From: CAVOBC01 sp963693635 | GTDB taxonomy: Bacteria; Pseudomonadota; Gammaproteobacteria; Pseudomonadales; Azotimanducaceae | Assembly: GCA_963693635.1 (NCBI GenBank) | Contig: CAVOBC010000121.1 | Location: 1 to 12,235 of the forward strand | Direction of reading: 5' to 3' | Length of the DNA stretch: 12,235 nt | In this document: positions 1 to 7,114 of the stretch, piece by piece | How the letters are laid out: each line of letters begins with the position of its first letter | Position numbering within the stretch: position 1 is the first letter of the stretch | Position numbers and translations under genes: made by a program | Notes under the pieces: generated by a model | What the model saw: only the letters and a program-made list of their open reading frames with translations | Database searches by the model: none | What the model was told of the DNA's origin: nothing

Positions 1-788
1 GTGCTGCCCTTGCGCGCGTTGCCAGGCTGCATCGTGAAGTTGCCACCGAGCGCGCCGCCCAGCAGTTCGCACATGACCATCAGGCCGTAGCCCTTGTGCT
101 CGCCGAATGGGGTCAGCGCGCCAGGCGGTTTGGCAGAGAGAATGTTGGGGTCGTTGGTTGGGTTGCCATCGGCATCGACCAGCGCGCCATCCTGCATAGG
201 CAACCCTTTCAGCTGCGCAACCCGCACCTTGCCGGCTGCGACCGTCGACGTCGCCATGTCCAGCACCACGTGATTGCCGTCAGGGCGGGGCACAACACAG
301 CAAAACGGATTGGTGATGAAGCGGCGGTCACGTCCGCCGTGGGCCACCACTGACGGGTCATGCCCAACGACGTTGACGTAGTGCATGGAGATGAGACCAT
401 CGTCTGCACACCGCTCGCCAAAGAGCCCGATGCGTCCCAGGTGCGATGCATTACCAAGGGCGACGCAACAAACACCGGTCTCGCGCGCCCGCGCCATGCC
501 CTGCTCAGTCGCCTGCATGCCGACGATGCGACCGAGCCCTCTGCCGCCGTCAAAGGTCAATATCGAGCCGTTATCACTAACGAGTTCAACATCACGGTCA
601 GCCGCGACCAGACCCTGCAGCATTCCATGCACATAACTCTCGACCATGCCGACGCCGTGAGAGTCGTGCCCCTTCAGGTTAGCTTCAACCAGGTGGTCCG
701 CAACGAGCGCGGCGTATGCAAGCGGTGCGCCTGCGGCATGCATGATGCCGGTTGCGATCCGGGTAAGTTTCACATTATCGATGAGCAC
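1..788 (-). CDS. Malate/L-lactate dehydrogenase (Ldh_2) family protein, C-terminus cut by window edge
   Basis: NAD(P)-dependent 2-hydroxyacid (malate, L-lactate, ureidoglycolate or sulfolactate type) dehydrogenase of the Ldh_2/YbiC fold, which is unrelated to classical MDH/LDH. The frame is open from a GTG at 788 through the left edge, giving 262 residues of a family usually near 340-360, so roughly the last quarter is missing. Family signatures: KGHDSHGVGM near residues 39-48 (the DSHG histidine is the expected catalytic residue), GNASHLGRIG near 111-120, a glycine-rich cofactor segment, and EHKGYGLM near 230-237. An in-frame TAA at 812-810 limits the start; there is no ATG in between, and GAGG at 794-797 lies 5 nt before the GTG, so GTG is the best start. 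It lies 132 nt downstream of the M81 gene on the same strand. Substrate cannot be assigned. Family call is firm. Confidence 0.9.
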   Translation of the reverse strand, partial: MLIDNVKLTRIATGIMHAAGAPLAYAALVADHLVEANLKGHDSHGVGMVESYVHGMLQGLVAADRDVELVSDNGSILTFDGGRGLGRIVGMQATEQGMARARETGVCCVALGNASHLGRIGLFGERCADDGLISMHYVNVVGHDPSVVAHGGRDRRFITNPFCCVVPRPDGNHVVLDMATSTVAAGKVRVAQLKGLPMQDGALVDADGNPTNDPNILSAKPPGALTPFGEHKGYGLMVMCELLGGALGGNFTMQPGNARKGS

Positions 789-793
789 GGGAA

Positions 794-797
794 CCTC
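794..797 (-). promoter_or_regulatory. Shine-Dalgarno supporting GTG start of the Ldh_2 gene
   Basis: GAGG on the minus strand, 5 nt before the GTG at 788-786. It decides the start because the frame holds no ATG between the upstream stop (812-810) and conserved sequence. Confidence 0.5.
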
Positions 798-813
798 GTC
801 GTCGGTTGATTAC

Positions 814-836
814 AAAAAACGGCCGCAAGCGAGCCG
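814..836 (-). terminator. Possible weak intrinsic terminator or attenuator between the M81 and Ldh_2 genes
   Basis: On the minus strand CGGC (836-833) pairs with GCCG (823-820) across a 9-nt loop, extendable by two G-U pairs, and is followed at once by six T residues (819-814). The stem is short for a strong terminator. It ends 25 nt before the GTG of the Ldh_2 gene, so it might reduce read-through from the M81 gene. The rest of 789-920 shows nothing recognisable. Confidence 0.3.
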
Positions 837-920
837 CAGAAAAGACATCGCGCAGATTACCTGATCGGGTTCGCCTGATCTCGCGGCCACGGCCAGGGGA
901 CCGTGTGCATGGCACCAGCG

Positions 921-2465
921 TCATGCGGACCTGCGAGGATCAGCCGTCTGCTGGGTCCCGATGGCGGGTGTTGAACCGTCGAGCGGGTAGATCGGCCGCC
1001 GCACATTCTCGAATGTCACCTCGGAGTAATCAGAGGTGCAAACCCCAAGCCCTGCACATTCGACGACCTCGCTGACGAGGTCGCGAAAGCCCACACGGTA
1101 ATGAATTCGACTCTTCAGCATCAGGTACCGGCGCCCGGTTGGCTCGATGCCGACTGACCGGAAACAACCGGGGTCGACCGGTTCAAAGTGACGGGATACC
1201 ACCATGATATCCACCTTGCCGATGGACAGGACCGCCGTCTTGCCCATGTTGGTCGTGAGGCCGCGACCCATGGCAATGGTCGTTGGGAATGCGCCGTCTG
1301 AAATCAACCTGACTCGCCCCGTCACCTCAATCGGTTTGCTCTCCCTCGCGAGCGCCGGCATCTGCAATTTTCCCCCGAGCGAAACGGTGACCTCATTGCC
1401 GACGCCCGCCGCCTCCATTTGATCGACGACTGCCGGATCAAAAAAGCCGCACACAGCGACATCCTCAAGCCCCTGAGCCAGAATCTCCCGGAGCACATCG
1501 GTCGTGTCCATCGTGCCGCCGGAGGCGGTGTTGTCGTAGTGATCAAGCAACAGGATGGGTCCGTCAAGTTCGCCCGCGGCGGCACTGCCGCCAAGCGCAC
1601 CTGCCCGCGCAACCGAGTCGGCCAGTGGTTCGACCTCATAAACAAACTTTTCGCGATCACGCCAGGCCGTGTCCAGTAACTCATCCCGATATCGTGCCGC
1701 GAGCGCCGGGTCATTGTCGGTTGCAACGACAACCGAAAGGCCGGCTTCGCGAATGTCAGCGTGGGGAAAGCCGGTGAAAAGGCTGACAGTAAGTGCGCCC
1801 TCCCTCTCCATCTCGCTCGCCCGCTCCTGCAACGCGTCATTCGGAAAGTCATCGGTGCCCTGCCGCATCACATGCGGCAACATGGGCGCGTTGCCCCAAC
1901 TCATCACCGGCGCGACGGCACCCTCAAGGTGCCCGATCAGCACCTTGCCCGCGCGCTCGGCGCATTCGAACATGTCGATATGCGGATACGTGTGGTAACC
2001 CGCTATGACGGTGGCAAGGCTAACGATGTCATCATGGATGTTGGCGTGCATGTCGAGTGCAACCGCAATCGGCACGTCAGGGGCCACCGCCCGGATACGA
2101 CGCAGCAGTTCGCCTTCGCCATCTTCGTTGGAACGCGTGACCATGGCACCGTGCAGATCGAGCATCATGGCATCGCAGCCCGCCGCCGCCGCAGCGACGA
2201 TCGCTCCCGCAATGTATTCGAACGCGTCATCGTCAACCGGACCGGACGGTGGCGCTCCGGCAACGATCGGCACCGTTAAACGCGCGCCGGCCGCTTCGGC
2301 GACCTTGATGAAGCCACCCATGCAACTTGCGGTGCCGCGAAAGATAGCGATGGCTTCGTCGCCCGCAAGCGGGACGCCCGAGCGGCGCGAGAAACGCGCA
2401 AGATCGGTGACAACCGGTGAGAACGTGTTGGTCTCGTGACTCATCTGGGCGAGGACAATGTGCAA
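921..2465 (-). CDS. M81 family metallopeptidase (MlrC-like)
   Basis: Predicted zinc-dependent amidase/peptidase of the M81 (microcystinase C-like) family. MlrC itself cleaves linearised microcystin products, but most relatives have unknown substrates. The 514 residues fit the usual length of about 490-520. The N-terminal domain carries AQMSHETNTFS (6-16), LDLHGAMV (102-109), LDMHANIHDD (137-146) and GYHTYPHID (156-164), which supply the Asp/His metal ligands. The C-terminal MlrC domain includes LLDHYDNTASGGT (306-318), KSRIHYR (451-457) and the terminal RRPIYPLD (489-496). The start is TTG at 2465: the first strand HIVLAQ precedes the only nearby ATG, an in-frame stop lies at 2507-2505, and GGGAG (2473-2477) sits 7 nt upstream. 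It is preceded on the same strand by the SDR gene (124-nt gap) and followed by the Ldh_2 gene. No signal peptide is evident, so a cytoplasmic location is likely. Confidence 0.93.
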   Translation of the reverse strand: MHIVLAQMSHETNTFSPVVTDLARFSRRSGVPLAGDEAIAIFRGTASCMGGFIKVAEAAGARLTVPIVAGAPPSGPVDDDAFEYIAGAIVAAAAAGCDAMMLDLHGAMVTRSNEDGEGELLRRIRAVAPDVPIAVALDMHANIHDDIVSLATVIAGYHTYPHIDMFECAERAGKVLIGHLEGAVAPVMSWGNAPMLPHVMRQGTDDFPNDALQERASEMEREGALTVSLFTGFPHADIREAGLSVVVATDNDPALAARYRDELLDTAWRDREKFVYEVEPLADSVARAGALGGSAAAGELDGPILLLDHYDNTASGGTMDTTDVLREILAQGLEDVAVCGFFDPAVVDQMEAAGVGNEVTVSLGGKLQMPALARESKPIEVTGRVRLISDGAFPTTIAMGRGLTTNMGKTAVLSIGKVDIMVVSRHFEPVDPGCFRSVGIEPTGRRYLMLKSRIHYRVGFRDLVSEVVECAGLGVCTSDYSEVTFENVRRPIYPLDGSTPAIGTQQTADPRRSA

Positions 2466-2472
2466 GTAACTG

Positions 2473-2477
2473 CTCCC
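2473..2477 (-). promoter_or_regulatory. Shine-Dalgarno supporting TTG start of the M81 gene
   Basis: GGGAG on the minus strand, 7 nt before TTG 2465-2463. The alternative ATG inside AQM would remove the first beta-strand, so this site fixes a rare start codon. Confidence 0.5.
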
Positions 2478-2524
2478 GTGGTGGCCGTGTCTTTCTGCTT
2501 CAACTCAGCCCGGACCGACTTTCC

Positions 2525-2553
2525 CTATTACTTCGAGTACTTCCTAAGGTCAG
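2525..2553 (-). promoter_or_regulatory. Weak candidate promoter for the M81 gene
   Basis: On the minus strand CTGACC (2553-2548, 4 of 6 to the sigma70 -35) and TAATAG (2530-2525, a poor -10) are 17 bp apart, about 60 nt before the TTG start. This is only a pattern match. The SDR gene upstream could equally drive expression by read-through. Confidence 0.2.
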
Positions 2554-2589
2554 GTCTCCAGACGAGTCGCGCCGCGACGCCCCACCGCA

Positions 2590-3378
2590 TTACACGACGG
2601 GCGACGTACCACCATCGACATTGACGGCTGTACCCGTCACATAACTCGCCACTGCGGAACACAAAAAGGCAATAACATCGCCCGCTTCTGATGCTTCGCC
2701 TACCCGCTTCATGGGCACGCTCTGACCCATCTTGTCATAGTGATCGGCGAGGCTGTAGGTAGAGTCCTTGGCGTTGTCCCCTTCCCACCGAAAGAGATGC
2801 TGGCGGCTCTTCAGAAGACCGACGCAAACCGTGTTGACCCGCACGCCATCAGCCGCAAACTCCTTGGACCAGGTCTTGGTCAGCGAGATGCCCGATGCCC
2901 GCGACAGCGCCGTCGGCTGACTGCCGGCACCGGGGGCCTTGCCACCCGGCGTCGTCGTATTGCAGATGGCGCCCTGCTGCTTGCGCAGATACGGCAACGC
3001 GTGTCGCGTGCAGTAGATCGCGCCCATCACCTTGAGCGTGAAGTCCTGCTCTACCTGGTCATTAGTCATGTCGTCAAAGCGTGACGCTGACGATGTGCCG
3101 GCATTGTTGACCAGAATATCAATCCGGCCCCATCGGGCAACAACCGCAGCCACCATCGCTTTGACGGCATCCTCACTCCTGACGTCGGTCGCGATGCCGA
3201 TCACGTCACCGCCGGACGCCTGGCTGATTTCGCCCGCCACGCGGTCAAGGTCTGACTGGGTCCGCGAGACGAGCGCTATGCTCGCGCCTTCTGATGCAAG
3301 TCGCTCGGCCGCCGCGCGCCCGATGCCATCACTGCCGCCCGTAATGATCGCTACCTTTCCTTTGACACCGAGGTCCAT
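2590..3378 (-). CDS. SDR family oxidoreductase with substituted catalytic residues
   Basis: Classical-length short-chain dehydrogenase/reductase, 262 residues, expected to bind NAD(P)(H) in the cytoplasm. The Rossmann motif TGGSDGIG is at 13-20, NNAG at 91-94, DGVRVN at 177-182 and VDGGTSP near the C-terminus. The start is ATG 3378, not the longer frame from 3510, because AGGAGA (3388-3383) lies 4 nt upstream and the extra 44 residues are low-complexity and precede the normal SDR N-terminus. The active site is unusual. Aligning by the usual 13- and 4-residue spacings, the catalytic Ser/Tyr/Lys positions are Thr143, Thr156 and Arg160, and the structural Asn position is Lys116. It may therefore use another mechanism or have a binding role. 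I recall similar SDR paralogues but cannot confirm a subfamily. First gene of the leftward group, divergent from the MFS gene. Confidence 0.92.
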   Translation of the reverse strand: MDLGVKGKVAIITGGSDGIGRAAAERLASEGASIALVSRTQSDLDRVAGEISQASGGDVIGIATDVRSEDAVKAMVAAVVARWGRIDILVNNAGTSSASRFDDMTNDQVEQDFTLKVMGAIYCTRHALPYLRKQQGAICNTTTPGGKAPGAGSQPTALSRASGISLTKTWSKEFAADGVRVNTVCVGLLKSRQHLFRWEGDNAKDSTYSLADHYDKMGQSVPMKRVGEASEAGDVIAFLCSAVASYVTGTAVNVDGGTSPVV

Positions 3379-3523
3379 AGATTCTCCTGGTCTGGCGCCG
3401 TGCGCCGTCTGTCCGCCATTGAATTTCATACGGGCCGTTGCCGTGATGGTCGTGCCGCTGCCGCCTATTGAACCATTATTGGGCGGACGTGTATTGACCG
3501 GATGAGGCATTCACGCCTACCCG
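3379..3523. promoter_or_regulatory. Divergent SDR/MFS intergenic region with short inverted and direct repeats
   Basis: This gap separates two divergent genes and probably holds promoters for both. Visible structure: GTCCGCC (3411-3417) is matched in reverse complement by GGCGGAC (3482-3488), and CCGCCATTGAA (3413-3423) recurs almost exactly as CCGCCTATTGAA (3461-3472). TTGACC at 3494-3499 is a -35-like hexamer facing the MFS gene, but I find no good -10 partner. The strong SD of the SDR gene (AGGAGA, minus, 3388-3383) lies at the left end. No regulator gene is nearby. Confidence 0.35.
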
Positions 3524-4831
3524 GTGCTTTTCTCTCGCGGGTTGGCATACTCGCTGGCCAGACCCGCGCGCCGCGTATCTATCAGCCCCCGGAAAACCTC
3601 CATCAGCCCAACACCCATCCCACTAGCCGTCCCACCGACAGCGCCCACCCGAAGCCGCATCCTGCCGCTCACGCTGCTCTGGTTTGCCGGGCTCTACCTG
3701 CGACTGCCGATGCTCGCGATACCGGCCCTGACCCCACAGATCGGTGCCGATCTCAACTTCGGCCAGGCAGAACTCGGCGCTCTCACGACTATTCCTGTGC
3801 TCATGCTTTCACTTGGCGCGATCCCAGGCGCGATATTCATCGCTCGGGCCGGACCGCTGAGTGCGCTCGTCGCGTCGCTGGTGCTGCTCGCCATCGCTTC
3901 TGCCTCGCGCGGCCTCGCGCCGCCGGTGATGCTGATCTTTCTTGGCAGCGTCATGACCGGCTTCGCCATCGCAGTCATGCAGCCGGCACTGCCCGCACTC
4001 GTCCTGCGCTGGTCGCCCGGATACGCCGCCCTTGCGTCTGCGGTCTACATGAACGGCATGCTGATGGGGGAGTTCATCGGCGCCGGATTTACGCTGCCGC
4101 TGTTAATGCCTGTAACCGGCGGCAGTTGGCGCCTTGCCCTGGTTGTTTGGTCACTGCCCGCACTCGGTGTGGCTGCCGCCATTGCTACTGCGCACTGGCG
4201 CAAGTGGGTTCCGAACGCGCCGGCCAGTGGCGCGCCCTCGGCCCGACCACCCTCGGCCCGACCACCCTGGCGGGACCCGCGCTTGTGGCAATTGGGGGTT
4301 GTTATGGGCGCAGCATCTGCCGGGTACTTCGGCACCAACGCCTATCTGCCAACCGTGCTGCAGGACCAGCAGCAGGGAGAGCGTCTGGCCGAATACCTCT
4401 TTGTGTTCAACGGCGCCCAGGTCGTTGGATCAGTCACGATGGTCGTGCTTGCCACGCGGCTGGTGGCAAGGCGCCTGCCGATCTTGCTGATGAGTTGGCT
4501 GGTCGTGATCGCTATCGTCGGCGTCATCTTCGGGTCCGACTGGTTCACGCTGGTGGCCGCGGTAACTCTGGGATTTGCGACGTGCGTGCAGTTGATCCTG
4601 GTCGTCGCGCTCGTGCCGCAGATCAAGGATGCGACGACGGCAGCACCCTATGCCGCAGGCATCTTCGCCATTAGTTATCTGCTTGGATTCCTCATGCCGC
4701 TCATTGGTGGCATCGCGACGGACATCACAGGCGACACGAGGCTGCCTCTGGCAGCCTGCCTCGTGCTTGCTGTCGTCGCCGCAATAGTCGCCCATCGGGC
4801 AAAGCAACTGACGGCGCGGGAGCCCGCCTGA
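3524..4831 (+). CDS. MFS transporter, CynX/NimT-like
   Basis: Inner-membrane major facilitator with about 12 predicted transmembrane helices, most like the CynX/NimT (cyanate/nitroimidazole-type) branch, whose members move small anions or organic compounds. Helix 1 (about residues 45-66) contains the RLPMLAIPALTPQI stretch typical of this branch. Further hydrophobic segments include LGALTTIPVLMLSLGAIPGA, the pair around SDWFTLVAAVTLGF, and LPLAACLVLAVVAAIVAH at the end. The central cytoplasmic loop (about 225-250) holds a duplicated PSARP unit. Length 435 is slightly above the usual 390-420. The start is uncertain: GTG 3524 or TTG 3542 are the only candidates before helix 1, neither with a clear SD, and the first 40 or so residues are Arg/Ser/Pro-rich and unlike the family. 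It faces away from the SDR gene and lies 197 nt before the amidohydrolase. Substrate unknown. Confidence 0.88.
   Translation: MLFSRGLAYSLARPARRVSISPRKTSISPTPIPLAVPPTAPTRSRILPLTLLWFAGLYLRLPMLAIPALTPQIGADLNFGQAELGALTTIPVLMLSLGAIPGAIFIARAGPLSALVASLVLLAIASASRGLAPPVMLIFLGSVMTGFAIAVMQPALPALVLRWSPGYAALASAVYMNGMLMGEFIGAGFTLPLLMPVTGGSWRLALVVWSLPALGVAAAIATAHWRKWVPNAPASGAPSARPPSARPPWRDPRLWQLGVVMGAASAGYFGTNAYLPTVLQDQQQGERLAEYLFVFNGAQVVGSVTMVVLATRLVARRLPILLMSWLVVIAIVGVIFGSDWFTLVAAVTLGFATCVQLILVVALVPQIKDATTAAPYAAGIFAISYLLGFLMPLIGGIATDITGDTRLPLAACLVLAVVAAIVAHRAKQLTAREPA
4235..4264 (+). repeat. 15-bp in-frame tandem duplication in the MFS central loop
   Basis: Two perfect 15-bp units, CCCTCGGCCCGACCA, lie head to tail at 4235-4249 and 4250-4264, followed by a partial third CCCTGG. 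They encode PSARP twice in the loop between helices 6 and 7, where length change should be tolerated. Probably replication slippage. Confidence 0.85.
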
Positions 4832-5028
4832 CCCTCATCGGTTAGTGCCTGGGGCGATCGGCACACACGACTCAGCCACGTCCAGCACCCGCCGCGCGCA
4901 AGCCATAAGCCATACCTTGCGCTCACCTTCTGCATCGGTTGAACGCCGCCGACAAGACAAGGGGCTTGCCACCATGGCTTGCGCTGGGGTAAACCCTATC
5001 GAAACAACTCCTATAGAGGCGGCGAGAG
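4832..5028 (+). other. Intergenic gap between MFS and amidohydrolase genes
   Basis: No convincing promoter or terminator. It contains small repeats (AAGCCAT twice in tandem near 4898-4912, GGCTTGC twice near 4964-4982) and a short palindrome GGGTAAACCC near 4987-4996. GAGG at 5016-5019 and GAGAG directly before the ATG serve as the likely ribosome binding region of the amidohydrolase. Confidence 0.4.
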
Positions 5029-6681
5029 ATGAGCGAACTCAAAATCAGCGGTGGTCTTGTCGTCGACGGTACCGGAGCCAAGGGCGAAGTCAGAGACGTC
5101 GGCATCCGCGACGGCAAGTTCGTCAACGCCGCCAGCCTTGCCAGCGGCGCGCCCTCGATGGATGCAGCCGGCCGCGTCGTCGCGCCGGGTTTCGTCGACA
5201 TCCACACGCACTTCGACCCTCAACTCTGTTGGGACGGGCTCGCAACGCCGTCGATGGAACATGGCGTGACCACGGTCGTCATCGGCAATTGCTCACTGTC
5301 CCTCGCGCCGGTCGCCCCCGGCGGCACCGACAAACTGATTTCGATGTTCCAGGTCATCGAGGACATCAAAAAGCCAACCTTCGATGCGGCCGTGCCTTTC
5401 TCCTGGGAGACGTTCCCGGAGTATCTGGATCACATCCGCGGCAAACTCGGCTTGAATGTCGGCGCGCTCATTGGCCACTCGGCGATCCGTTTGTATGTCA
5501 TGGGGGCAGCGAGCCAGGAGCGCGCAGCGACCACGGCAGAGATAGACACCATGTGCCGCATTGTTGAAGAGGCGATGGCCGCAGGCGCGCTGGGCATCTC
5601 GTCTTCGTACGTGGACATGGATGAAAATTCTCACCCCGTGCCATCCAGATTCGCCGAGATCGATGAGAAGATCGCGATGGCCCAGGCGATGTCTGCAAGC
5701 GGCCGCGGCGTCTGGCAGGTGGTGCCATACTTCATCGATCCGGACCAGTTTGTGGACAACATCCGTGAACTCGGTGATATCAGTCTCGCCGCAGGCATCC
5801 CCTGCAGCCTGCAACCGGTTCTCGCATCGGGTAGCCGGGACGTCAACCGGCAACTCGAAGCGCTGGGCGCGCAGCGAGACCGGGGCGCGCGCGTGTATGG
5901 GCAAACGATGCCGCGAGCCTTTGACATGAACATGCGGCTTTCCGAAACCAGCATGCTGCTTTTCGGTTTTCCAGCGTGGAAGAAGATCATGGACATGCCA
6001 CTGCCAGATCGCCGGCTCGCCTTCGCTGACCCCGCCAACCGTGATGCGCTGGTTGGCGAACTCATCCCGCGCCCAGCCGGCTTCAGCATCGGCAACCTGA
6101 CGGTTGGTGCAACTGACGCGCCGGAGAACGCGGCGTACAAGGGTCGCGCCCTCTCGGAGATTGCCGAAGCCGAAGGCAAGGCGATCGGCGAAGTTGTGCT
6201 TGACCTCGCAAACGCGGATGGACTCGAAACCGAATTCCAGTTAAGGGGTGTGATTAACGCCGACCAGCAGGCCGTCGCGGAACTGATCGACAATCCGCTC
6301 TGCCACTTTGGTGCCTCTGATGCCGGTGCACACATCACGCAATTTTGCGGCAGCGGCGACACGACCTACATGCTTGAACACTATGTTCGCAAGACCGGCC
6401 ACATTCCCATGGAGCGGGCTATCCACCGCATGACCGGCGAAGTTGCAGCCGACTGGGGCATTCGGGACCGCGGCACCATCACCGACGGACTCGCTGCGGA
6501 CGTCACCGTATTCGATCCTGACACCGTGTCGGTGACCAGCGACGAGTTCGTCGACGACTTTCCGGGCGAAGCACGCCGGTACGTACGTCACGCCACTGGC
6601 TATGATGCCGTGATCGTCAATGGTGAGATTGTGTATACGGGCAACGGCTATACCGACGCGCGCCCAGGGAAGATCGTCTAA
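5029..6681 (+). CDS. Amidohydrolase, N-acyl-D-amino-acid deacylase family (COG3653-like)
   Basis: Metal-dependent hydrolase of the amidohydrolase superfamily, D-aminoacylase branch, expected to cleave an amide bond of N-acyl-D-amino acids or a related compound. 550 residues, within the usual 480-580. The N-terminal beta-sandwich starts at LKISGGLVVDGTG. The metal-binding DIHTHFDPQ gives His59 and His61; GNCSLSLAP gives Cys88, at the place of the bridging-ligand cysteine of D-aminoacylase; GHSAIR (149-154) and GASDAGAH (428-435) follow, with Asp431 as the likely catalytic/metal aspartate. RGTITDGLAADVTVFDPDTV and YDAVIVNGEIVY close the sandwich. The segment ISSSYVDMDENSHPVPSRF (190-208) resembles the COG3653 group rather than well-studied D-aminoacylases, so the exact acyl-amino-acid substrate is open. 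ATG start with GAGG 9 nt upstream. No signal peptide seen. Confidence 0.9.
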   Translation: MSELKISGGLVVDGTGAKGEVRDVGIRDGKFVNAASLASGAPSMDAAGRVVAPGFVDIHTHFDPQLCWDGLATPSMEHGVTTVVIGNCSLSLAPVAPGGTDKLISMFQVIEDIKKPTFDAAVPFSWETFPEYLDHIRGKLGLNVGALIGHSAIRLYVMGAASQERAATTAEIDTMCRIVEEAMAAGALGISSSYVDMDENSHPVPSRFAEIDEKIAMAQAMSASGRGVWQVVPYFIDPDQFVDNIRELGDISLAAGIPCSLQPVLASGSRDVNRQLEALGAQRDRGARVYGQTMPRAFDMNMRLSETSMLLFGFPAWKKIMDMPLPDRRLAFADPANRDALVGELIPRPAGFSIGNLTVGATDAPENAAYKGRALSEIAEAEGKAIGEVVLDLANADGLETEFQLRGVINADQQAVAELIDNPLCHFGASDAGAHITQFCGSGDTTYMLEHYVRKTGHIPMERAIHRMTGEVAADWGIRDRGTITDGLAADVTVFDPDTVSVTSDEFVDDFPGEARRYVRHATGYDAVIVNGEIVYTGNGYTDARPGKIV

Positions 6682-6757
6682 GCGGCGGCTCGATACATCA
6701 ACAACAGCAACGCGAGAACAGACACGCCTGGAAACTGATATCCCAGAGTTCACCGCA

Positions 6758-7114
6758 ATACCTGCAATAACCGCGCTCTACGCCGGCATCCTGGGTCTCA
6801 TGTCCATCGCCGCGGCGTTCCCGGCCGGCCAACTGCGCGGCAAGACCGGCATCTCGGTTGGTGATGGCGGCAACATCGAGTTGTTGCTCGCCATCCGCCG
6901 TCATGCCAACTTCATCGAAGTCGTGCCGCTCACTCTCATCATCATCGCCCTCTCCGAGATGAACGGCGCGCCGGGATGGGCCATTCATGCGATGGGTGCG
7001 GTGTTGACCGTTGCAGGCTGTGTCGCTCGTCGATTCGGCTCTGCGCGAAAACAGTGCGGAGTCAATATCCGAGCTGTTCTTAACCGAGGACAGTCCACCC
7101 AAAATTGCGTATAG
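6758..7114 (+). pseudogene. MAPEG family protein remnant, C-terminus lost and start unclear
   Basis: The frame encodes a MAPEG (microsomal glutathione S-transferase-like) integral membrane protein: helix 1 in ITALYAGILGLMSIAAAF, the signature GDGGNIELLLAIRRHANFIEVVPL, then helices through ALSEMNGA and IHAMGAVLTVAGCVARRFG. Homology ends near 7040. The frame continues as about 25 unrelated residues to a TAG at 7112-7114, so the fourth helix expected in this family of about 130 residues is absent. The start is also abnormal. The natural N-terminus falls at ATA codons (6758 or 6767), the nearest in-frame ATG upstream is 6620, inside the amidohydrolase gene, and the next downstream ATG is within helix 1. 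A lost start plus a lost C-terminus points to a decayed gene. It directly abuts the AbiEii remnant. Confidence 0.75.

Noticed and set aside
360..809. Plus-strand open frame of 149 codons opposite the Ldh_2 gene.
   Set aside because: The minus-strand frame carries conserved Ldh_2 motifs; this frame shows no family features and is a GC-rich shadow.
3379..3510. 44-residue N-terminal extension of the SDR to an ATG at 3510.
   Set aside because: A strong SD precedes the internal ATG at 3378, the extension is low-complexity, and the family begins at GKVAIITGG.
3502..4674. Plus-strand open frame of 390 codons overlapping the MFS gene.
   Set aside because: Arg/Ala/His-rich translation without domains; the +1 frame encodes a clear 12-helix transporter.
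4987..4996. Palindrome GGGTAAACCC before the amidohydrolase as an operator.
   Set aside because: Too short and isolated to support; no paired promoter elements are found.
4845..5567. Plus-strand open frame of 240 codons crossing into the amidohydrolase gene.
   Set aside because: Arg-rich shadow; the amidohydrolase frame holds the metal-binding motifs in this stretch.
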